From the NCBI GenBank assembly GCA_003279855.1, contig QCGO01000001.1:372001-436000 (forward strand): a stretch of 64,000 nucleotides of DNA. Direction: 5' to 3'. Origin of the DNA: Prochlorococcus sp. AG-388-E21 (GTDB lineage Bacteria; Cyanobacteriota; Cyanobacteriia; PCC-6307; Cyanobiaceae). Each line of letters starts with the position of its first letter. Position 1 is the stretch's first letter. The position numbers and the translations under genes are program-made. This document shows, one piece after another, positions 48,225 to 57,897 of this stretch. The notes under the pieces are model-generated. The model was not told where the DNA came from, did no database searches, and worked only from the letters and a program-made list of their open reading frames with translations.

Positions 48225-49406
48225 TTAAAAGTAATAATTTAAAATACCTTTCTCTAATCTTGATAAGCCATCAAGAATCTTTTCTTTTGAAGAGGCACAT
48301 GAAATTCTAATACATTGATCATCACCAAAAGGTTTTCCAGGCACCACCACTAAACCATAATCATTAAGAATTCTTTTGCAAAATTCTACAGAAGTCATGG
48401 AATTATTAGGTAATCTAGGAAATGCATAAAAAGCTCCATTAGGTGGATATATAAATAGTCCTTCGATATTTTTTAGCCCTTTATAAAGGACTTCTCTTCT
48501 TAGATCATAATGGCTATTGATTTCTAAGAAAAATTCTCGGTTTACTTTTAAAGCCTCTAAAGCACCTCTTTGAACGAAAGAACAAACATTACTTGTACTT
48601 TGGCTTTGTAAGGCTGATGATGCTTTAATAACATCTTTTTGTCCTGCTAAATAACCAACTCTCCACCCTGTCATTGCCCAACCCTTTGCAAAACCATTGA
48701 TTATAAAAATTCTTTCTTTTAGGTCAGTTGCTAGTGAAGCTAAACTTAAATGCTTAAATTCTTTTTTAAGAATTAATTCGTAAATCTCATCTGAAAGAAT
48801 ATTAATATTTTTATTTTCTCTTACTAATTCTGCAATTTGCAACAATTCTTCTTTTGGCATTACTCTGCCAGTTGGATTATTGGGAGAATTAATAATTATA
48901 AATTTCGTTTTTGGAGATATCTTAGATTTTAAATCTTGTATATTTATTTTGAATCCATCTTCAGCAGAAGAATTTAGGAAGACAGGCTCACCCCCTGCCA
49001 ATCTAATCATCTGAGGATAGCTTAACCAATAAGGAGCAGGTATAATCACTTCGTCCCCATCATTCAATAAAACCTGGAAAAGATTATAAATTGCCTGTTT
49101 TGCTCCATTTGTTACCATTACATTTTCATAATCAACATATAAATTGTTTTGAGTTTGAAGTTTTTCAGCAATAGCTTTTCTAAGTTCTAAATCTCCTGAG
49201 GCAGGACCATATTTTGTATATCCATCAAATATAGCCTCACTTGTTGCTTTTAATATTTTATTGGGAGCATCAAAGTCTGGTTCTCCAGCACTCAAATTAC
49301 ATATATCTTTTCCCTCTTTTGCGAGTTGATTAGCTTTAGCACTTATCTGTAGAGTAAGTGAAGGCTCAATAGAGAGTGCTCTTTTTGATAAATTTACTTC
49401 ACTCAT
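48225..49406 (-). CDS. aspC: Aspartate aminotransferase, class I
   Basis: A 393-aa PLP aminotransferase: ICNLSAGEPDFDAP near the N-terminus, TNGAKQAIYNLFQVL, the NSPNNPTGRV substrate loop, LSDEIYELI, and the PLP-lysine in IINGFAKGWAMTGWRVGY. It transfers the aspartate amino group; some relatives also use prephenate. The stop touches the phnD start (no gap), so the transporter genes are read from the aspC side. Confidence 0.93.
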   Translation of the reverse strand: MSEVNLSKRALSIEPSLTLQISAKANQLAKEGKDICNLSAGEPDFDAPNKILKATSEAIFDGYTKYGPASGDLELRKAIAEKLQTQNNLYVDYENVMVTNGAKQAIYNLFQVLLNDGDEVIIPAPYWLSYPQMIRLAGGEPVFLNSSAEDGFKINIQDLKSKISPKTKFIIINSPNNPTGRVMPKEELLQIAELVRENKNINILSDEIYELILKKEFKHLSLASLATDLKERIFIINGFAKGWAMTGWRVGYLAGQKDVIKASSALQSQSTSNVCSFVQRGALEALKVNREFFLEINSHYDLRREVLYKGLKNIEGLFIYPPNGAFYAFPRLPNNSMTSVEFCKRILNDYGLVVVPGKPFGDDQCIRISCASSKEKILDGLSRLEKGILNYYF

Positions 49407-49640
49407 TTGATCTAAAGTTCTTTAAATATAACTTTTAAAAAATTTATTTTATTAATAGAATAAGAATAAGTAAAAGTATCACAGATTGGTTAAATTTGGT
49501 TCATTTTCTTAATTTAATTTATTTTCGTATTGTCTTTTATGAAAAATTAAAATGTGGAGTGAAGAATTATATAGTTATTTTTATTTATTTAATCATTTTT
49601 AGTTTTAATATTATGTATAAGCTTTGAACTTAAATTTGCT

Positions 49641-50144
49641 TTGAAAAGATTAGTCATTAGTAGAGGTAATGTATTTGCAAATTTATTAATTATTGGGGAA
49701 GCACCTGGGGCTCAAGAAGACTTAGAGGGAGAGCCTTATGTTGGTAGATCAGGGAAATTGTTGGATGAACTATTAATAGAAGCAGGAATTGACTTACAAA
49801 AGGATGTATATTTTTGCAATGTAATTAAATGCCGTCCTCCAAACAATAGAAAACCAACTAATAAAGAAATAAATATTCATAAACCATGGTTAATGCAGCA
49901 AATCAAACTAGTAGATCCAAAATTTATTATTTTAACCGGTTCGATTGCTATGAGAACTATCTTGGAAACAAAGAATCCAATTTCTAAAACAAGAGGAAAA
50001 TGGTTTAAGAAAGGTGGGAGAGAAATTATTACTATTTTTCACCCCTCTTATTTGTTGAGATTCTCTTCAAAAGAGGTTGAAAAACCATATGATCTAACTT
50101 TAAAAGACCTTAAGAATGTTAGTAGTAAACTATATGCTTTATAA
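49641..50144 (+). CDS. Family 4 uracil-DNA glycosylase homologue lacking Fe-S ligands
   Basis: A 167-aa protein with family-4 UDG motifs: LLIIGEAPGAQEDLEGEPYVGRSG near residues 15-38 (motif A), VIKCRPPNNRKP, and motif B TIFHPSYLLR. The usual N-terminal C-x2-C is absent. Of the two further ligands, Cys64 (in KCRPP) remains but the position 16 residues later, normally Cys, is His80. Three of four cluster Cys are thus gone. The start is TTG at 49641; upstream in-frame codons are open for a short distance but contain no C-x2-C. Activity without a cluster is uncertain. It is 33 bases before ispG on the same strand. Confidence 0.82.
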   Translation: MKRLVISRGNVFANLLIIGEAPGAQEDLEGEPYVGRSGKLLDELLIEAGIDLQKDVYFCNVIKCRPPNNRKPTNKEINIHKPWLMQQIKLVDPKFIILTGSIAMRTILETKNPISKTRGKWFKKGGREIITIFHPSYLLRFSSKEVEKPYDLTLKDLKNVSSKLYAL

Positions 50145-50177
50145 TTTAAGTAAGAATTTTTGAATTTCTAGAATTTA

Positions 50178-51395
50178 ATGTCACTTACTCAATCAAAAGA
50201 GGTGAATAGTCTCTCAAGGAGATATTCAACTTATATTGAGAGAAGGATAACTAGAACAGTAATGGTTGGGAATATCGCAATTGGTAGTGATTATCCAGTA
50301 AGAGTTCAATCTATGATAAATGAAGATACTATGGATGTGAATAATTCTTTTTTAGCAATTAAAAGACTTCATGAAGTTGGATGCGAAATAGTAAGACTAA
50401 CTGTTCCTTCTTTAGCTCATGCAAAGGCTGTTGGTGATATTAAAGAAAAATTAATAAAAAATAATATAGATACCCCCTTAGTTGCAGATGTTCATCACAA
50501 TGGAATGAAAATTGCAATGGAGGTTGCAAAACATGTTGATAAAGTAAGAATTAATCCAGGATTATTTGTTTTTGAGAAGTCAGATCCTACAAGGACTGAA
50601 TATACTGAAGATGAGTTTGAGACTATTAAAAAAACAATTCTTAAAAGATTTACTCCACTTGTAGAAGTTTTAAAGTCGGAGAATAAAGCTTTAAGAATTG
50701 GAGTTAATCATGGATCTTTATCCGAGAGGATGCTTTTTACTTATGGAGATACACCTTTAGGGATGACAGAATCTGCAATGGAATTCGTCAAAATCTGTGA
50801 TGAGCTTGATTTTCATAACATCATTATTTCTATGAAAGCCTCAAGAGCACCAGTGATGTTAGCTGCATATAGAATGATTGCAGATAGATTAGATGCTGAA
50901 GGATATAACTACCCATTGCATTTGGGTGTTACTGAAGCAGGAGATGGTGATTATGGAAGGATTAAGAGTACTGCAGGTATAGGAACACTTCTTGCAGAGG
51001 GTCTTGGAGATACTATTAGAGTTTCTCTAACTGAAGCTCCTGAAAAGGAGATTCCAGTATGCTATTCAATTTTGCAATCTTTAGGATTGCGAAAAACAAT
51101 GGTTGAATATATAAGCTGCCCTAGCTGTGGTAGAACGCTTTTTAATTTAGAGGAGGTTGTAGATAAAGTGAGGAATGCCACTTCTCATTTAACTGGTTTA
51201 GACATAGCAATAATGGGTTGTATAGTAAATGGCCCAGGAGAAATGGCAGATGCTGATTATGGTTATGTAGGCAAAGGTAAAGGTACAATTGCTCTTTACA
51301 GAAGAAAAGAAGAGATAAAAAGAGTACCTGAGGATGAAGGTGTTGATGCTTTAATTCGGCTCATTAAAGATGATGGGAAATGGATTGATCCCTAA
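50178..51395 (+). CDS. ispG: 4-hydroxy-3-methylbut-2-en-1-yl diphosphate synthase
   Basis: The penultimate 4Fe-4S enzyme of the MEP pathway, feeding carotenoid, chlorophyll-phytol and quinone synthesis. The 405-aa protein has [16 protein letters not shown] near the N-terminus, the TIM-barrel LVADVHHNG and [10 protein letters not shown], and a C-terminal cluster domain with [15 protein letters not shown] and [11 protein letters not shown]. The ATG start gives [11 protein letters not shown]. It is followed about 55 bases later by the CTP-type protease. Confidence 0.95.
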   Translation: MSLTQSKEVNSLSRRYSTYIERRITRTVMVGNIAIGSDYPVRVQSMINEDTMDVNNSFLAIKRLHEVGCEIVRLTVPSLAHAKAVGDIKEKLIKNNIDTPLVADVHHNGMKIAMEVAKHVDKVRINPGLFVFEKSDPTRTEYTEDEFETIKKTILKRFTPLVEVLKSENKALRIGVNHGSLSERMLFTYGDTPLGMTESAMEFVKICDELDFHNIIISMKASRAPVMLAAYRMIADRLDAEGYNYPLHLGVTEAGDGDYGRIKSTAGIGTLLAEGLGDTIRVSLTEAPEKEIPVCYSILQSLGLRKTMVEYISCPSCGRTLFNLEEVVDKVRNATSHLTGLDIAIMGCIVNGPGEMADADYGYVGKGKGTIALYRRKEEIKRVPEDEGVDALIRLIKDDGKWIDP

Positions 51396-51451
51396 ACTTA
51401 TTTTTAATTTATAATTCAATTAATAGAATATTTAATGCTTAGTACCGACCC

Positions 51452-52786
51452 TTGAAAATAAAAGAATTATTTAAAAATAAACTTGTCTTTTTAATAGTGA
51501 CTACTTTTTCTGGAATATTGGTGAGTAATCATTCAAAGGCGACAATTTTAGAAAATAACTACAAAGAGGTTATTGATCACGTTTGGCAAATAGTATATAG
51601 AGACTTCCTTGATTCAAGTGGAAAATTTGAGAGATCTAATTGGATTAATTTAAGAAAGGAATTTTTAGCAAAAAAATATTCAGATAACAATGAAGCTTAT
51701 GATGCTATTAGAGATATGCTTTCAAATTTAGATGACCCATATACAAGATTTCTAGACCCTAAAGAATTTAATCAAATGAGAATAGATACTTCAGGAGAAT
51801 TAACTGGAGTCGGAATACAAATTGTTAAAGATAAAGAATCTGATTCTATAATTATTATTTCTCCTATAGAGGGAACTCCTGCTTATGAGGCTGGAATTAA
51901 AGCTAAAGATAAGATTTTATCAATCGATAATGTATCTACTAAAGGGTTGAATATTGAGGATGCAGTTAAATTAATAAGGGGCAGAAGAGGTACAAAAGTT
52001 AAACTTGAAATCCTAAGAAATGGGAATTCTTTTTATAAGTCTTTATTAAGAGAAAGGATAGAAATTAAATCAGTGACAAGCAAAATCAATGAAACTAAAG
52101 ATGGATTATTAATAGGTTATGTGAGAATAAAACAGTTTAATGCTAATGCATCAAGAGAGATGAAAGATACATTAAAAGATCTAGAAATAAAAAAAGTTTC
52201 TGGATATGTTCTTGATTTAAGAAGTAATCCCGGAGGATTATTAGAATCAAGTATTGATATTTCTCGTCAATTTATTGATAAAGGCATAATCGTAAGCACC
52301 TTATCAAAAGATGGTTTGAGAGAAACAAAAAAAGGGAATGGTAATGCTTTAACAAAAAAACCTTTAATTGTACTTGTCAATGAAGGTTCGGCGAGCGCAA
52401 GTGAAATAGTCTCCGGAGCAATAAGAGATAATAACAGAGGAAAATTAGTAGGGAAGAAAACTTTCGGCAAAGGCCTTGTTCAGTCTATGCGAACCTTGGT
52501 CGATGGTTCAGGATTAACAGTTACGGTAGCAAAATACTTAACTCCTAATGGAACAGATATTAATAAGTTTGGAATTACTCCAGACATAGAAGTCAAGATG
52601 AATTCTAATCCAATTCTTCAAAGAGAAATTGGTACTAAAAGAGATAGACAGTATAGAGCAGGTGAGAAAGAACTTCTTAAAATTATTAAAAAAACTAAAT
52701 TAGTAAGTCAGTTTCAACCTAATTCTTCAAATTTATTAGCTGTTTTTAAAAATAATGATAAAAATTTTGTTTATTCATTAAATTAG
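51452..52786 (+). CDS. ctpA: C-terminal processing peptidase (CtpA type)
   Basis: A serine protease with a Lys general base, exported across a membrane. The 444-aa protein has an N-terminal signal or anchor (residues 12-30), a PDZ domain (GVGIQIVKDKESDSIIIISPIEGTPAYEAGIKAKDKIL), and a protease core with the catalytic Ser in EGSASASEIVSGAIRDNNRG and the catalytic Lys in GKKTFGKGLVQSM. CtpA trims the D1 precursor in photosystem II; cyanobacteria have several paralogues, so the substrate is not settled. The start is TTG. The end overlaps convergent nadA by 4 bases. Confidence 0.9.
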   Translation: MKIKELFKNKLVFLIVTTFSGILVSNHSKATILENNYKEVIDHVWQIVYRDFLDSSGKFERSNWINLRKEFLAKKYSDNNEAYDAIRDMLSNLDDPYTRFLDPKEFNQMRIDTSGELTGVGIQIVKDKESDSIIIISPIEGTPAYEAGIKAKDKILSIDNVSTKGLNIEDAVKLIRGRRGTKVKLEILRNGNSFYKSLLRERIEIKSVTSKINETKDGLLIGYVRIKQFNANASREMKDTLKDLEIKKVSGYVLDLRSNPGGLLESSIDISRQFIDKGIIVSTLSKDGLRETKKGNGNALTKKPLIVLVNEGSASASEIVSGAIRDNNRGKLVGKKTFGKGLVQSMRTLVDGSGLTVTVAKYLTPNGTDINKFGITPDIEVKMNSNPILQREIGTKRDRQYRAGEKELLKIIKKTKLVSQFQPNSSNLLAVFKNNDKNFVYSLN

Positions 52787-53697
52787 ATGCTCATATCCAG
52801 CATTCTTTTTATAGGTTTGTAAGCTTTTTTAATTATTTTAGGGTCTAATTCAATTGAAGGATAATTGTTTTTTAAACAATCTAAAATCTTTTCTAATGTA
52901 TTCAATTTCATATATGGACACTCATTACATTTACAACCATCAATATCTGGTACTTCAACAAAAATTTTATTAGGTTCTTTCTTTTTCATTTGATGAATTA
53001 TCCCAGGTTCAGTTAAAACCATATAAGTATCAGAATTATCATTACTAACGAAATCTAATAACTTACTGGTTGAACCAATAAAATCTGAAAGTACTAATAA
53101 ATTTTGGCTGCACTCAGGATGGGCTATTACTTTTGCATCGGGATGTTTGTACTTTAATTTTAATAAAGCCTCTTCACTAAAAGTTTCATGAACTACACAG
53201 CTGCCTGGCCAAAGTTTAAGTTTTCTCCCTGAGTTTTTTTGTACCCATCGACCAAGATTTTTATCTGGCGCAAATATAATTTTTTTATCTTTAGGAATTT
53301 TTTCTACTAATGAAACAGCATTGCTACTAGTGCAAATTAAATCACTTTGTGCTTTTACTTCTGCAGTACAGTTTATATAACTTACAACATAATGATCTGG
53401 ATTTTCCTCTCTAAATTTTTGGAACTCTTCTGCAGGACAATCATCAGCCAAAGAACAACCTGCATCTATATCAGGTAATAAAACTGTTTTGTTTGGGCTA
53501 AGTATTTTTGCCGTTTCTGCCATGAAATGGACACCACAAAAAATTATTATGTCTGCATCATTATTTGCTGCTTTCCTAGAGAGGTCTAATGAATCTCCAA
53601 TAAAATCAGCGATATCTTGAATTTCTGGTGCTTGATAATAATGAGCAAGAATTATCGCATTAGCTTTTAAGCAAAGCTCCTTAATTTCAGAAATCAA
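52783..53697 (-). CDS. nadA: Quinolinate synthase A
   Basis: A 4Fe-4S enzyme that condenses iminoaspartate with dihydroxyacetone phosphate in NAD synthesis. The 304-aa protein has AIILAHYYQAPEIQDIADFIGDSLDLSR near the N-terminus, IIFCGVHFMAETAKIL, the Cys-containing SLADDCPAEEF, INCTAEVKAQSDLICTSSNAV and HPECSQNLL, and the closing DGCKCNECPYMKLNT. All three repeats of the NadA fold are present. Confidence 0.95.
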   Translation of the reverse strand: MISEIKELCLKANAIILAHYYQAPEIQDIADFIGDSLDLSRKAANNDADIIIFCGVHFMAETAKILSPNKTVLLPDIDAGCSLADDCPAEEFQKFREENPDHYVVSYINCTAEVKAQSDLICTSSNAVSLVEKIPKDKKIIFAPDKNLGRWVQKNSGRKLKLWPGSCVVHETFSEEALLKLKYKHPDAKVIAHPECSQNLLVLSDFIGSTSKLLDFVSNDNSDTYMVLTEPGIIHQMKKKEPNKIFVEVPDIDGCKCNECPYMKLNTLEKILDCLKNNYPSIELDPKIIKKAYKPIKRMLDMSI

Positions 53698-53800
53698 ATC
53701 TTTTTCGTTTTTAATTGATTTCTGTTTTGCAGTAGAAGTTATACTGGTCAGGATTTACAATGTCTCTTAATAGATTATATGCCTTTAAATAGAAAAAATT

Positions 53801-54649
53801 CTGACAAATTTAAAAATTGCTATTGTTGGTGACTGTCACGGTCAGTGGTCTGAAGCGGATATTAGGATTTTATCGCTTATAAAACCAGATATTGTCCTAT
53901 TTATTGGAGATATTTCTGATGGCAGTATCAAAATAATAAAGAAGATTAATCTAATAAAAATTCCTACTTTTGTGATTTTGGGAAATCATGATCGAGGTAA
54001 AGACTCAACAGGAGAGACTCTTTTAAAACAGATTCGTATTTTGCAAGAAAAATATTGCGCTTGGGATTTGAAAATATTTAATAATCAATTAAATATTTTA
54101 AGTGCTAGGCCTTGTAGTTCAGGAGGTGGTTATTATCTATCAAATGAGGTTAAAGCTGTTTATGGACCCATAAGCGAACAAGAGTCAGTTAATAAAATGC
54201 TTAAATGTTCAGAAAAAAATAGTAGAGAATTACCTCTTGTTTTAATGTCACATGCTGGTCCTTCAGGCTTGGGATCAGACTCTACAAGTATTTGTGGTAA
54301 AGATTGGAAAGAGCCATCTTGTGACTGGGGAGATAGGGATTTAGCCATCGCAATTTCAGAAATACAAAAAAAAAGAAAAATTGACCTTGTCATTTTTGGA
54401 CATATGCATAATCGTCTGAAAAGAAATCAAGGTTTGAGAAATATGTTCAAAATTGATAAAGAAGGTACAGCTTATTTGAATTCTGCAATAGTTCCGAGAT
54501 ATAAAAAAAATATAGAGGGCGAATTATTAGTAAACTTTTCATGGGTTGAGTTTGTGGATAGTGAAATTTCACATATTTCTCACAGATGGTATTCAGAGTC
54601 AGGGGAGATATCTGAAGAAGAAATACTTTTTCAAAATGGAGATTTTTAG
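53801..54649 (+). CDS. Calcineurin-like metallophosphoesterase (TIGR04168-like)
   Basis: All catalytic blocks of the fold are present only if the gene begins near 53801: IVGDCHGQW (GDxH), LFIGDISDG (GDxxD), VILGNHDRG (GNHD), LPLVLMSHAGPSGL, and IFGHMHNRL (GHxH). The frame is open upstream only to 53789, with no ATG, GTG or TTG. CTG at 53801 or ATT at 53798 must serve, or one indel has moved an ATG at 53779 out of frame. A GTG at 53972 would remove half the active site. The substrate is unknown. Cyanobacteria and plants share this branch. Confidence 0.8.
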   Translation: MTNLKIAIVGDCHGQWSEADIRILSLIKPDIVLFIGDISDGSIKIIKKINLIKIPTFVILGNHDRGKDSTGETLLKQIRILQEKYCAWDLKIFNNQLNILSARPCSSGGGYYLSNEVKAVYGPISEQESVNKMLKCSEKNSRELPLVLMSHAGPSGLGSDSTSICGKDWKEPSCDWGDRDLAIAISEIQKKRKIDLVIFGHMHNRLKRNQGLRNMFKIDKEGTAYLNSAIVPRYKKNIEGELLVNFSWVEFVDSEISHISHRWYSESGEISEEEILFQNGDF

Positions 54650-54659
54650 CTAGAAATTT

Positions 54660-55457
54660 TTAACTTTTTTTAGGTTTCTCGTATCTAGAGAATACGGTTT
54701 GTGATAATAGATATCCTGCAATTGTTGCAGCAGCAAAAGCAAGTCCATTTTTGAATAACGGTATTATTTCGCTTGTTCTAGAAATTATTGGTGCTAAACC
54801 AAAAATGCCAAATAGCATTCCCCATAAAGGAGAAAGAAGAGCTAAAAATCCAATTGATATGATTTGGCCCTCTTTTCTTGGGGCGGCAGCAAATCCTGCC
54901 ACTAATCCTCCTAAGATAGAAGTACACAAAGTCCATATATATTGTTCTTTTGGTAATCCAGGAACAACTTGGCACCCTCCTTTGTTAAGACAAATTTTTA
55001 CTGAATTAATTGCATCTAATACTGCTCCATCTTCTCCATGATCTTTTACATAATATTGATTTCCGAACCTTGTTTGAAGTTCCACCCAAAATAATCTTGG
55101 CATGAAAGCAAAATATGCTTCACCAACATTAAAATTTAATAAATTACCTCCTCTTGGATCTGCAATTACTAATAAACTTGTTTCATCTAAATCCCAAAAA
55201 TCTTTAATAGCAATTCCAGGGACACTTTCAAATTGAGATAAATATTTAATCTTCCAACCACTTTCCTTTTCTAAGTTATTAAGATTTTCCTCTAATGATT
55301 TTTTCTGAGCTGGACTTAATGTCTTAGCTAAATCAATAACAGGTGTTTTTTCTTCAGGTAAAAGATTTGGATTATTAATAGCAAAAGAAGGTTCATTAAA
55401 TATTAAAATTACTATAGATAGAAATATTACTAAGAAATAGTTAATCTTTGAATGCAT
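54660..55457 (-). CDS. TPM-domain protein (Psb32/TLP18.3-like)
   Basis: A 265-aa protein with a signal peptide (residues 1-26, ending PSFA), a lumenal or periplasmic TPM domain (VIDLAKTLSPAQKKSLEENLNNLEKESGWKIKYLSQF...LLVIADPRGG), and three C-terminal hydrophobic helices. The closest known relatives, Psb32 and plant TLP18.3, help repair photosystem II; the C-terminal helices are longer here. The role is inferred from family. It is divergent from the MidA-like gene with 32 bases between. Confidence 0.8.
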   Translation of the reverse strand: MHSKINYFLVIFLSIVILIFNEPSFAINNPNLLPEEKTPVIDLAKTLSPAQKKSLEENLNNLEKESGWKIKYLSQFESVPGIAIKDFWDLDETSLLVIADPRGGNLLNFNVGEAYFAFMPRLFWVELQTRFGNQYYVKDHGEDGAVLDAINSVKICLNKGGCQVVPGLPKEQYIWTLCTSILGGLVAGFAAAPRKEGQIISIGFLALLSPLWGMLFGIFGLAPIISRTSEIIPLFKNGLAFAAATIAGYLLSQTVFSRYEKPKKS

Positions 55458-55489
55458 AGAAGTTTTTTGGTCTTTATATATTTTCGCCG

Positions 55490-56680
55490 ATGAAAAGCCT
55501 ACCCGCGAATAATCAAGAATGGTTACTAAAAAAAATAATAAAAAAGGGAGGAACTATAAGTTTTTATGACTATATGGACTTCGTTTTGAATGACCTAAAT
55601 AATGGATACTACGGAAGTGGTAAAGCTAATTTAGGCTCTAAGGGTGATTTTGTTACTTCGCCTTCAATGTCAGATGACTTCGCGTTTTTGTTATCGAAAC
55701 AAATTTACGAATGGTTGATACAGGTAAAAAGTAAATTAATTTGTGATGATAAGTTATCAGTGATTGAATTTGGAGCTGGAGACGGCAGTCTTATGAGTGG
55801 TCTCCTTGAGTATTTATTTATTAAAGATAAAAAAATATTAAAAAATGTTTGTTTTATAATTATTGAGCCAAATAAAGGAATGATAAAAAAACAGCAAAAG
55901 AAATTAGAAAAATATTTAAAACTGGGTTTTGATATATTATGGAGAAGTTTAGAGGACTTGGAAGATAGAAGTTTAAATGGGGTTGTATTAGCTAATGAGG
56001 TACTCGATGCTTTGCCAGTGGAAAGAATAATAAATCTAAAAGGCAAAATGCAACGACAAGGAGTCTCTATAGATAAGAAATCAGGAAGCTTGTTCTTTGA
56101 TGCAATTTCAATTACAAAAGAATTAGAAAAAAGTATTGCCTCTGCTCAGGAAACATTAGATATTAATATTCCCCCTAAATATGCTCCAGAAGGATGGACT
56201 ACCGAATGGCACATAGATAACAAAAAATGGTTAAAGGCTATTTATGCAAAAATCAATAATGGAATTTTATTAATAATTGACTATGCCAAAGAAGCTAAAA
56301 GATATTATTCATTGGGTAATAGTAATGGGACATTGATTTCCTATAAAAACCAAAAAATTGTTGAAAATATTTTTGAGTCTCCCGGGGATTGTGATTTAAC
56401 GTCTCATGTTTGTATTGAAAGTTTAATTTATGATTCTGAAACTTTAGGTTTTGAAACTATTGGAATAGTCAAACAAGGAGAGGCACTATTGTCACTTGGT
56501 TTAGCCGAACGACTTTTTGAAATTCAAAATGAATTAAAGGATGATATCTCAAAAGCTCTTTCTAGAAGAGAAGCATTGTTGAGATTAGTTGACCCAATCT
56601 GTTTAGGAGATTTTAAATGGTTTGTTTTTAGCAAATTTAACAATAAGAAATTCAAAATAAATTCAATCTGTATTCGCTAA
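55490..56680 (+). CDS. MidA/NDUFAF7-like SAM methyltransferase (DUF185)
   Basis: A 396-aa methyltransferase: the opening [22 protein letters not shown] followed by [20 protein letters not shown] (family signature), SAM motif [17 protein letters not shown] near 92-107, and [17 protein letters not shown]. The eukaryotic relative methylates an Arg of a complex I subunit; in a cyanobacterium the NDH-1 complex is a plausible but unproven target. It ends in a 4-base overlap with convergent aroB. Confidence 0.88.
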   Translation: MKSLPANNQEWLLKKIIKKGGTISFYDYMDFVLNDLNNGYYGSGKANLGSKGDFVTSPSMSDDFAFLLSKQIYEWLIQVKSKLICDDKLSVIEFGAGDGSLMSGLLEYLFIKDKKILKNVCFIIIEPNKGMIKKQQKKLEKYLKLGFDILWRSLEDLEDRSLNGVVLANEVLDALPVERIINLKGKMQRQGVSIDKKSGSLFFDAISITKELEKSIASAQETLDINIPPKYAPEGWTTEWHIDNKKWLKAIYAKINNGILLIIDYAKEAKRYYSLGNSNGTLISYKNQKIVENIFESPGDCDLTSHVCIESLIYDSETLGFETIGIVKQGEALLSLGLAERLFEIQNELKDDISKALSRREALLRLVDPICLGDFKWFVFSKFNNKKFKINSICIR

Positions 56681-57768
56681 TCGAAATATTTTAGGAATTG
56701 CGTCTCATTTACATCATTAAAAATATCAACTTCTCCAAGCTCTATGGGTAATATAAATCTCATTTTTCCATTACGTACTTTTTTATCACCCATAAGTATT
56801 TTAGTCACTTCATTCTTTTTAATTTTGGGTGTTTGTATTGGCAGACCATAACTTTCAATAAGATGATCTTGCCTTAAAGAATGCTCTTTTGACCACAAAT
56901 TCTTTTCAGTCGCAATATCTCCTGCAATTTTCATTCCAATTGATATTGCTTCGCCATGTAGATACTCTCCATATCCACACAAATTTTCTATTACGTGGCC
57001 AAAGGAATGACCATAATTTAATATTGCTCGAATTCCATTTTCTTTCTCGTCTTCAGAAACTATACGAGCCTTAGTTTTAATTGATTTATTGATTATTTTT
57101 ATTAATGATTCGTTCTCGAGATTGAGAATCTTATTTCTATTCTTTTCATTTTCTAAGTATTCGAAAAGTGATTTATCTTTTATGACTCCATATTTGATCA
57201 CTTCCGCCATGCCTGCCTTGAATTCCCTTGTTGGTAATGTTATTAGAGTTTCAGGGTCAATAAAAACTGCTTTTGGCTGATAAAAAGCTCCTATTAGATT
57301 CTTTCCTTTAGGATGATTAATGGCTGTTTTACCACCTACAGATGAATCAACCATAGATAATAATGTTGTAGGGATTTGAATATACTCAATACCTCTTAAC
57401 CATGTAGCGGCGGCAAAACCAGTGACATCCCCTACAATTCCGCCCCCGAGTGCAATCATCAAGGAATTCCTATCTAAACCAACCTCAAAAGCAGCATTAA
57501 ATATCTCACTTAAACTTGCCAAGTTCTTATGAGATTCTCCAGCTTTAATATTGAATATTTCAGCATTAAAATCATACTTTTTTAAAGTATTAAGAATTTT
57601 ACTCCCAAATAATGTTGAGATTTCTTTATTAGAAACTATAAGAATTTTTCTATTATTATTAATACCAATTCGGGTTAGTTCTTCTCCAATGCTATTAATT
57701 AATCCTTGTTTTATAATAACTTCGTATGAATTATTACTAAGAGGAACTAGTATTTTGTTCTTATCCAC
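56677..57768 (-). CDS. aroB: 3-dehydroquinate synthase
   Basis: The second step of the shikimate pathway, converting DAHP to 3-dehydroquinate with bound NAD+ and a divalent metal. The 363-aa protein has [23 protein letters not shown] (NAD and substrate site), [38 protein letters not shown], and the metal-binding His in [13 protein letters not shown] and [11 protein letters not shown]. Full length. Confidence 0.95.
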   Translation of the reverse strand: MDKNKILVPLSNNSYEVIIKQGLINSIGEELTRIGINNNRKILIVSNKEISTLFGSKILNTLKKYDFNAEIFNIKAGESHKNLASLSEIFNAAFEVGLDRNSLMIALGGGIVGDVTGFAAATWLRGIEYIQIPTTLLSMVDSSVGGKTAINHPKGKNLIGAFYQPKAVFIDPETLITLPTREFKAGMAEVIKYGVIKDKSLFEYLENEKNRNKILNLENESLIKIINKSIKTKARIVSEDEKENGIRAILNYGHSFGHVIENLCGYGEYLHGEAISIGMKIAGDIATEKNLWSKEHSLRQDHLIESYGLPIQTPKIKKNEVTKILMGDKKVRNGKMRFILPIELGEVDIFNDVNETQFLKYFD

Positions 57769-57897
57769 AATAAATGTTTTAGAAGATTTTTTATAAATTT
57801 TAAAGATTGATTTTATTTATTCTAACCTTATATTGACTTAAAAATTAGATTAAAATAATCAGTTGTTAAGAATTAAAAATCATAATAAGATCATCAT

